From positions 1 through 56,725 of the forward strand of contig CAJXUS010000025.1 of NCBI GenBank assembly GCA_913060675.1: a DNA stretch of 56,725 nucleotides. Reading direction: 5' to 3'. Below are positions 51,480-56,725 of this stretch, in pieces (the first letter of the stretch is position 1; every line of letters begins with the position of its first letter). The DNA is from an uncultured Rhodospirillales bacterium. GTDB taxonomy: Bacteria > Pseudomonadota > Alphaproteobacteria > Kiloniellales > Kiloniellaceae. The notes below the pieces were generated by a model. That model worked only from the letters and a program-made list of their open reading frames with translations, had not been told where the DNA came from and made no database searches. Position numbers and translations under genes: made by a program.

Positions 51480-52313
51480 ATGCCAAAAATAACACTGCTG
51501 TGGGCAAAGTTAACCTTGTCTTTGGGGCTGTTTAGTACGGCGCTGGTATTTTCTAGTAATATTTCATATGCAAGCGAAGCTTGTGGGCGGCTTACCGTGG
51601 GCTGGATTGACTGGCCACCATATCAAATTGTGAACCCTGCTTTTCCTGCGGATGCTGTTCCCATGGCAAACCCGATGGGTATTGATATAGAAGCGGCGGA
51701 GAAATATCTCGGTGCGCTTGGGTGTGAGCTTGAATACGTTAAAAAACCCTGGGCACGCCTGTTGAAAGAAATGGAAGAAGGCAAGCTTGATGTTCTGCTG
51801 GGGATGTCCGATACGCAAGAACGGCGCCAGTACGCCAAGTTCAGCACAGCTTATCGCAGCGAAACCGTTTGGCTTTTCATGAAGGCTGGACGTACAGAGT
51901 TCGATCACTTTCAAAGTTTAAATGATATTTTAGGAACAAATTTCCGCCTTGGGATTTCACGTAATGCTTATCTCGGCGAAGAATTTGAACAATTGTCAGA
52001 AAACCCTAAGTTTCGCGAACACTTGTATAAAAATATCGGTGGTGAAAACTTCCATATGCTGGTCGGCGGCCGTGTAGATGGTTTTATGGTAGATATGGAA
52101 ACCGGTAAGGCGCGTATTAAAGCTGACGGTTTGGAAGGGCTTATTGTTCCGCATAATAATGTAAAAGTTGATTTGGGATCTATCCATATCATGATTGGTC
52201 AGAACTCTTTGTCAGATGAACTCTTAATGCGCCTTGATGAGGTTATCGAGCAAGATCTCGACCAGGTTCAAAAAAATGCCATGTTCAGCCATACTACCGT
52301 TCCCAGCAGTTAG
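51480..52313 (+). CDS. Orphan family 3 periplasmic solute-binding protein
   Basis: 277 aa. The signal peptide spans ~1-31 (YASEAC boundary). LTVGWIDWPPYQI, IDIEAAEKYLGALGCELEYV and VLLGMSDTQERRQYAKFSTA are features of SBP_bac_3 proteins. ATG follows GGGGGTAAAAC. No transporter is nearby, so it may serve a distant permease or act as a sensor. It is followed by the DUF1737 gene on the same strand after 160 bp. Confidence 0.88.
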   Translation: MPKITLLWAKLTLSLGLFSTALVFSSNISYASEACGRLTVGWIDWPPYQIVNPAFPADAVPMANPMGIDIEAAEKYLGALGCELEYVKKPWARLLKEMEEGKLDVLLGMSDTQERRQYAKFSTAYRSETVWLFMKAGRTEFDHFQSLNDILGTNFRLGISRNAYLGEEFEQLSENPKFREHLYKNIGGENFHMLVGGRVDGFMVDMETGKARIKADGLEGLIVPHNNVKVDLGSIHIMIGQNSLSDELLMRLDEVIEQDLDQVQKNAMFSHTTVPSS

Positions 52314-52473
52314 AGTTTTAAAGAAGGTCGCCATAATCTTTTAAGGAGGTTGGCTTTTGAGATGACTTCGGATTTTCAGATCCTCTTAATCTTTCTCAGG
52401 CATGATCTCTAGGACAACCAAATCCCAAAACTCTGGGTGAGCTAGAGTTCTGGGCAGGGAAGAGGAGATTATA

Positions 52474-52650
52474 ATGAAAAAGTATGAACTTGTGCTTGAG
52501 CACAGTCGAGAAGACCTCAATGAAAAGGTGACTTCCATGCTCAATGATGGTTGGGATGTCTCAGGAAGTCTTATAATTGGCAAAGATGACGAAGGTTTTC
52601 CTTACCTTTATCAGGCCATGATCAAACACGATCTCGGTTCCCCAAACTGA
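52474..52650 (+). CDS. DUF1737 family small protein
   Basis: 58 aa. KKYELVLEHSREDLNEKVTS, NDGWDVSGSLI and LYQAMIKHD match DUF1737 (start M-K-Y-E-L-V, then GW-x-x-x-G and the Y-x-Q-A-M motif). AGAGGAGATTATA gives an excellent ribosome-binding site for ATG 52474. Function of the family is unknown. A hairpin follows 39 bp after the stop. Confidence 0.85.
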   Translation: MKKYELVLEHSREDLNEKVTSMLNDGWDVSGSLIIGKDDEGFPYLYQAMIKHDLGSPN

Positions 52651-52688
52651 ATGATTTAGTCCAAGGTTAGATCCTATTCTATAACCAA

Positions 52689-52721
52689 CAGCCCCGGTTT
52701 GGTTTCTAAATTTCGGGGCTG
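52689..52721. terminator. Hairpin between DUF1737 and nitronate-monooxygenase genes
   Basis: Perfect 8-bp arms cagccccg (52689-52696) and cggggctg (52714-52721) lie between convergent genes. U-tracts are weak on both strands; possible bidirectional terminator. Confidence 0.5.
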
Positions 52722-52763
52722 GGTTTGGAAGCTATTCCATATACAATCCTTCTTTAGGGCACG

Positions 52764-53750
52764 TTAACGCAAGACTGCTGGAAGCCGTTCAGCCGCAGAG
52801 AAGGCTTGATCGATAAAGCGAGAAATAATTTGCTGAACGGGTTCAATCTCATTGGCAAAACAAGCACTTTGCCCATAGTCGAGCAAACCCTGGCTGGTAT
52901 CACCTGAGGCATAGGCTTCGCGTGCTAGGGTACCGCTGAGCAGATGAGAAAAACTCTCGTAATCTTTGATGCCTTGGCGCTCTAATTCCATTACCGCTTC
53001 AGACGTTTCGTTGTGCAAAACGCGGTGATGGTTTTTGATCGTTGTCTGAACCACAAGACTATCCAACCCATTACCCTCGATGATGCGTTTTTTGTAATCC
53101 CTGTGCGCCCAGATCTCTTCAGATACCAGCATGCGGGTTCCCATAAGAACACCTTCGCAGCCCATGGCGAGAGCCGCGGTTAGTTGGCTGCCGTGTCCGA
53201 TACCGCCGCCCAAGACCACAGGGATGGAGAGTTTTTGCGGGCCTTCTGCGCCCTGCACCATAGACCCGACCATCATATAGCCGGGATGACCGCCACACTC
53301 TGCGCCGATCAGGATAATGGCGTCAACACCTGCGCGTTCTGCCGACAGGGCAAAGCGAACGGCAGGGACCTTGTGAATGACTATGATACCGGCTTCTTTC
53401 ATGAAAGGGACAATCTGCCCTGGATTTCCCCCAGCGGTTTCGACGACAGCGACTTGTTCATCACGAACAACGGATAGTAAATTCTCCAGCCTGTTATTGG
53501 CATCGTCGCGTGGGGAAATATAGAGGTTCACGCCGAAGGATTTGTTCCCGACGAGGTCGCGACACTTTTGGATTTCGTCTCGGAGCTGCACTGGATCAAG
53601 GAAGGTGAGGGCTGAGATAAATCCCATTGCCCCGGCATTGACCACTGCTGCAACATAAGTTGCATCAGCCAGATGCATCATCCCGCCACAAAGGATCGGG
53701 TGTTGAATGTCGAGTAGGTCAGTAATTCGGGTTTTAAAACCTAGCGTCAT
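52764..53750 (-). CDS. Nitronate monooxygenase / 2-nitropropane dioxygenase family protein
   Basis: 328 aa TIM-barrel flavoprotein (FMN-dependent). CGGMMHLADATYVAAVVNAG is the N-terminal phosphate/FMN pattern, followed by AECGGHPGYMMVGSM and VVLGGGIGHG, then GCEGVLMGTRMLVSEE. Family members oxidise nitronates or act as related dehydrogenases such as enoyl reductases, so the substrate is not certain. Terminator-like hairpin downstream. Adjacent VOC-family gene on the same strand (62-bp gap) could be co-transcribed. Confidence 0.88.
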   Translation of the reverse strand: MTLGFKTRITDLLDIQHPILCGGMMHLADATYVAAVVNAGAMGFISALTFLDPVQLRDEIQKCRDLVGNKSFGVNLYISPRDDANNRLENLLSVVRDEQVAVVETAGGNPGQIVPFMKEAGIIVIHKVPAVRFALSAERAGVDAIILIGAECGGHPGYMMVGSMVQGAEGPQKLSIPVVLGGGIGHGSQLTAALAMGCEGVLMGTRMLVSEEIWAHRDYKKRIIEGNGLDSLVVQTTIKNHHRVLHNETSEAVMELERQGIKDYESFSHLLSGTLAREAYASGDTSQGLLDYGQSACFANEIEPVQQIISRFIDQAFSAAERLPAVLR

Positions 53751-53812
53751 ATTTCTTTATCCAAATTACATCTCGCAAACGAACATTCATATCTGAGTAT
53801 AGATTAGGATGT

Positions 53813-54313
53813 TCAGTATGCACCAGCTGCGTAAGTTAACTCATAGCTGTGGCTATAAATTTCAAGAATATTGCCAAATGGATCTTCCATGTAAATCATG
53901 CGATATGGTTTTTCATTTGGGTAGTAATATCTTGGCTCAGCCATTCTTTTTTTTCCACCCGCGTTAACAATTTTCTCTACTAATTCTTCCAGGTTAGGGT
54001 CTTGAACACTAAAATGGAACACACCTGTTTTCCAATATTCAAAATTATCTTTGGGATTTTCCTGGTTTGAAAACTGGAACAACTCCACACCAACCCGATC
54101 GCCTGTGGATAGATGGGCGATTTTGAATTTTTTCCATTTAGCACCAAAGACATCGGTACACATCTCACCAATAGGGCTCTTGTCTTCAGTTATTTCAGTT
54201 GGCTTCATAATTAAATACCAACCAAGTACCTCCGTATAAAATTTAACCGCCTGCTCGAGGTCCGGTACAGAAATACCAATGTGTGAAAAAGTTCTTGGAT
54301 ATTCTTTGCTCAT
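53813..54313 (-). CDS. VOC (glyoxalase/dioxygenase) superfamily protein
   Basis: 166 aa, two beta-alpha-beta-beta-beta modules. HIGISVPDLEQAVKFYTEVL starts the first; metal-ligand candidates are His in FSHIGIS, Glu in GVELFQF, His in FHFSVQD and Glu in ILEIYSH. The DPFGNILEI segment ends the second module. It may be a dioxygenase, lyase or isomerase. ATG 54313 is chosen (AAAGGTGAATACG upstream); ATG 54343 lies further up. Divergent from the LysR gene at 54408, the likely regulator, and probably co-transcribed with the nitronate-monooxygenase-like gene. Confidence 0.85.
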   Translation of the reverse strand: MSKEYPRTFSHIGISVPDLEQAVKFYTEVLGWYLIMKPTEITEDKSPIGEMCTDVFGAKWKKFKIAHLSTGDRVGVELFQFSNQENPKDNFEYWKTGVFHFSVQDPNLEELVEKIVNAGGKKRMAEPRYYYPNEKPYRMIYMEDPFGNILEIYSHSYELTYAAGAY

Positions 54314-54407
54314 CGTATTCACCTTTGAAAAATTGATGTGCAAAGAATAGAAGGGATGATAGATTAAGAAAAATTATCATTATTAATTATTATGAGTATG
54401 TTTTGTA

Positions 54408-55280
54408 ATGCTTAATCAGATGTGGCTCAATACCTTTTGTACTCTTGTAGATGTGGGGCATTTTACCCGAACTGCTGAGCAGTTAAATATGACCCAATCT
54501 GGCGTCAGTCAGCATATCAAAAAGCTTGAACAACAACTGACCAAGGCTCTTCTTCAAAGAGAAGGGAAGTCATTTACACTGACGGAAACTGGAAAACGGC
54601 TCTACGAACAAGGACAACAAATTTTGCTCTCCTTTGCAGAGCTGGAACTGTCAGTTAAACAGGATGATAAATACGAAGGTGTCGTTAAAATTGCTTCGCC
54701 TGGCAGTATTGGTTTGAAGCTTTATCCGTATTTACTCAACCTTCAAAGTGAGCATCGAAATTTAATTATTGATTATTCGTTTGCCCCGAATACGGGCATT
54801 GAAAAAACTCTTTATAAGAGAAATTACGATTTTGGCCTGATGACTGAACTTAGTAAGTTAGATAATATTTCAAGCCAGAGAATAGCAACTGAACCTATCG
54901 TGCTTGTAACACCGGCAAACATTGAAAATATTACCTGGTCGGCTTTAATGAAGTTGGGGTTTATTTCTCACCCGGATGGTAGTTACCATGCACAGTTACT
55001 TTTAAGCCAGAACTTCACAGAGTTTGAGCATGCAAATCAATTTCCGCATAAGGGTTTTTCTAATCAGATAGGCTTAATTTGTGAACCTGTCAGTCATGGA
55101 CTGGGTTTTACGGTATTGCCACTTCATGCCGCTCAACAATTCAGATCTCAAGATCTTATCCGTATACATTTTTTACCTAAGCCGACCTACGAAACATTAT
55201 ATCTTTGCGTTAATAATAAATCAGTGCAGAGCGAACGGGTTAAGTTGGTTAAGTCATTGATAACTAAATTTTTAAATTGA
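54408..55280 (+). CDS. LysR family transcriptional regulator
   Basis: 290 aa. LNTFCTLVDVGHFTRTAEQL, MTQSGVSQHIKKLEQQLTKA is the HTH (residues 6-48), followed by an effector domain (VVKIASPGSIGLKLYPYLLN onwards). Divergent from the VOC gene with 94 bp between starts; likely controls VOC and the nitronate-monooxygenase-like gene. Confidence 0.9.
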   Translation: MLNQMWLNTFCTLVDVGHFTRTAEQLNMTQSGVSQHIKKLEQQLTKALLQREGKSFTLTETGKRLYEQGQQILLSFAELELSVKQDDKYEGVVKIASPGSIGLKLYPYLLNLQSEHRNLIIDYSFAPNTGIEKTLYKRNYDFGLMTELSKLDNISSQRIATEPIVLVTPANIENITWSALMKLGFISHPDGSYHAQLLLSQNFTEFEHANQFPHKGFSNQIGLICEPVSHGLGFTVLPLHAAQQFRSQDLIRIHFLPKPTYETLYLCVNNKSVQSERVKLVKSLITKFLN

Positions 55281-55320
55281 AGATTTGTTGTGTTTTTGAG
55301 CGGGCAATCTGAATAAAAAA

Positions 55321-55342
55321 AGAGGAGGCAAACGCCTCCTCT
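55321..55342 (-). terminator. Rho-independent terminator of the YceI gene
   Basis: 9-bp stem agaggaggc (55321-55329) with gcctcctct (55334-55342), 4-nt loop. On the minus strand it is followed by a U-tract formed by the seven A residues before 55321. It lies 20 nt beyond the yceI-like stop; it can also serve the convergent LysR. Confidence 0.85.
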
Positions 55343-55361
55343 GTAGTATTATTTTAGACTG

Positions 55362-55967
55362 TTATTTAGGACGCACACCTTCAAAGAAGACGAGGATTTC
55401 AACTTCCTGAGCGGCTGGACCCATGTTGAGCATGCCGTAATCGCCGACAGGGATTACAGTAGAACCTTCAAAGCCCTGACGTACATTACCCCAAGGATCA
55501 TCACCGCCGCCAATCCAGTTTACGTCCATGGAAATTGGTTTGGTCACACCTTTAATGGTCAGATCGCCGTTAAGAGTTGCAGTTTTGTCACCAGTTGATT
55601 TCAGGCCCGTGCTTACGAAAGTTGCGGTTGGGAATTTTGATACATCAAAGAAATCACCACTACGGAGGTGTTTGTCACGCTCGGCATGATTTGAATCCAG
55701 GCTTGCAGTATCGACAGTAATGTTAACAGAAGAAGCTTCTGGGTTGCTTGCGTCAAATTCCATCTGACCTTCGAATTTGTTGAAGCGGGCCAGTACCCAG
55801 GAATAACCCAAGTGGCTGATTTTGAACTGGATGGAGGCGTGAGCACCTTTGGTGTCCAAAGTATAGCTCTCTGCTGATGCAGCAGTAATGTTACCAGCGA
55901 TACCGCCAGTAATACCCAAAGATAATATCGAGGCGATTACTGCTTTTTTAAATTTTGATTTAAACAT
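55362..55967 (-). CDS. YceI family periplasmic protein
   Basis: 201 aa lipocalin-like beta-barrel protein. Signal peptide 1-32 (ends ASA). YTLDTKGAHASIQFKISHLG and FEGQMEFDASNPEASSVNIT and DFFDVSKFPTATF are YceI motifs. Members bind polyisoprenoids such as ubiquinone or long amphipathic lipids in the periplasm. It lies 54 bp downstream of a cytochrome b561 gene, an arrangement shared with E. coli yceJ-yceI; the pair is likely involved in membrane redox chemistry. Confidence 0.93.
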   Translation of the reverse strand: MFKSKFKKAVIASILSLGITGGIAGNITAASAESYTLDTKGAHASIQFKISHLGYSWVLARFNKFEGQMEFDASNPEASSVNITVDTASLDSNHAERDKHLRSGDFFDVSKFPTATFVSTGLKSTGDKTATLNGDLTIKGVTKPISMDVNWIGGGDDPWGNVRQGFEGSTVIPVGDYGMLNMGPAAQEVEILVFFEGVRPK

Positions 55968-56021
55968 CGTGTTTTTCCTGTTTGTTGAATTAGGACGGAT
56001 TTTGGAAATGAAACTTATTGT

Positions 56022-56570
56022 TTAGTTCGTCTCTTTGATCATGCGGAGTAGTGTGCGGTCTTTATCAATAAAGTGATGTTTGAGGGCAGCAAATGCGTGG
56101 AGTACAACTATACCTGCCAAAGACCAGGCGATTATTTCATGTGTAAGACCTGCGATGTCTTCCATTCCCTTTACGGCGGGGAAAAGAGCGGGAACTTCGA
56201 ATAGGTCAAAAACGGAAATGGATCTTCCGTCTGCGGTTGATATCAGATAACCCGAAATAATAAGCGCAAAGGGTAGTGCATAGAGAACAAAATGTACCAG
56301 TGTAGCGACTTTGTGTTCCCATGGCTTACCGCCAGCGACGGGATCAGGAGTGATCGTGAAAAGCCGCCATAACAAACGGGCCACCATTGTTATTACGACT
56401 AAAATGCCAATTGACTTATGCCAGTGCGGAAAGGTTTGGTAGTTGGCATCATAATAGGTGAGTTCAACCATATACAAACCAAGGCCAAAGAGACCAATAG
56501 CAGCCAAGGCAATTAGCCAATGCAGGGATCGGGCAAGCCAACCGTAAGTATCCTTTGTATTGCGCATCAT
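56022..56570 (-). CDS. Cytochrome b561 family protein (YceJ-like)
   Basis: 182 aa inner-membrane di-haem cytochrome with four helices. Haem-ligand histidines: H17 (SLHWLI), H49/H51 (FPHWHKSIG), then H in LTHEIIAW and LHAFAALKHHF. It is the first gene of the operon with yceI. It transfers electrons from the quinone pool, probably to a periplasmic partner. Upstream are 104 bp of promoter region, then the contig-terminal adapter. Confidence 0.93.
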   Translation of the reverse strand: MMRNTKDTYGWLARSLHWLIALAAIGLFGLGLYMVELTYYDANYQTFPHWHKSIGILVVITMVARLLWRLFTITPDPVAGGKPWEHKVATLVHFVLYALPFALIISGYLISTADGRSISVFDLFEVPALFPAVKGMEDIAGLTHEIIAWSLAGIVVLHAFAALKHHFIDKDRTLLRMIKETN

Positions 56571-56674
56571 ATTATTTCTCGGGTCTCTTTTTGGGGCATC
56601 TTCAGTTTTGGCAATTAATTACCTACTGCATCAAATATCGGATTGAACTTGATTTAAAAAAGTATAATTATTTC

Positions 56675-56725
56675 CTGTCTCTTATACACATCTCCGAGCC
56701 CACGAGACCGAGGCTGATCTCGTAT
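56675..56725. other. Sequencing adapter, not genomic DNA
   Basis: 56675-56693 is the 19-bp Tn5 mosaic end (ctgtctcttatacacatct), 56694-56708 is the remainder of the Nextera read-2 adapter, 56709-56716 (cgaggctg) is an i7-type index and 56717-56725 begins the P7 sequence. The genomic sequence therefore ends at 56674. The region carries no biology. Confidence 0.97.

Noticed and set aside
52386..52583. 65-codon minus-strand frame
   Set aside because: It lies opposite the DUF1737 gene, which has a strong ribosome-binding site and family motifs.

Overview
The window looks like a contig end from a Gram-negative alphaproteobacterium, most likely a marine member of the Rhodospirillales/Kiloniellales (Kiloniella- or Thalassospira-like). 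This is inferred from five PAS_5-type small proteins, DUF1127/DUF1737/DUF1330 small proteins, polar-amino-acid and ribose ABC uptake systems, a YceI/cytochrome b561 pair and moderate GC. No taxonomic marker gene, rRNA, tRNA, CRISPR array or insertion sequence was seen. The last 51 bases (56675-56725) are not genomic: they are the Tn5 mosaic end, the rest of the Nextera read-2 adapter, an 8-base index and the start of P7.

Layout. 1-1670: two tandem PAS_5 paralogues, the second ending in a 13-nt tandem repeat. 1737-5599: a leftward cluster (LysE exporter, homocysteine S-methyltransferase-like, SAM methyltransferase) opposite a divergent LysR gene, with a large inverted repeat between them. 5589-7598: LysR and divergent agmatinase-family ureohydrolase, again with a long inverted repeat. 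7788-11559: GNAT acetyltransferase, peroxiredoxin-like protein with divergent AraC regulator, CAT-family acyltransferase and a small helical protein. 11752-15727: another PAS_5 protein, MDR oxidoreductase with divergent LysR, and a secreted EF-hand/M23 protein.

16060-23912: a probable catabolic operon: class V PLP enzyme, polar-amino-acid ABC transporter (binding protein, two permeases, ATPase), HisN-like phosphatase and ALDH10-like aldehyde dehydrogenase, then a LuxR-type regulator. 23975-29111: ribose-type operon rbsB-rbsA-rbsC-rbsD with a LacI regulator and a perfect LacI-type operator, but no ribokinase. 29408-31685: second class V PLP enzyme with divergent GcvA-type LysR. 31746-35686: small unknown protein, histidine phosphatase, a PAS_5 protein, an Hpt-BLUF fusion (the most unusual gene here), a DUF1127 protein and a small membrane protein.

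35801-49706 is rich in sensory and signalling genes: an AT-rich TPR protein, an orphan binding protein, a DUF427-class III cyclase fusion, a methyltransferase remnant, a chemoreceptor downstream of an 8-copy heptanucleotide repeat, two proteins of unknown function, DUF1330, a receiver-PAS-histidine kinase and a Cache-chemoreceptor-PilZ fusion. 49777-56570: an exported unknown, a fifth PAS_5 protein, another orphan binding protein, DUF1737 (58 aa), a nitronate monooxygenase-like enzyme, a VOC protein with divergent LysR, and the cytochrome b561-YceI operon.

The theme is environmental sensing (blue light, chemotaxis, cyclic nucleotides, PAS, phosphorelay) combined with amino-compound and sugar uptake and catabolism, mostly as small, locally regulated units with divergent LysR/AraC/LacI/LuxR regulators.
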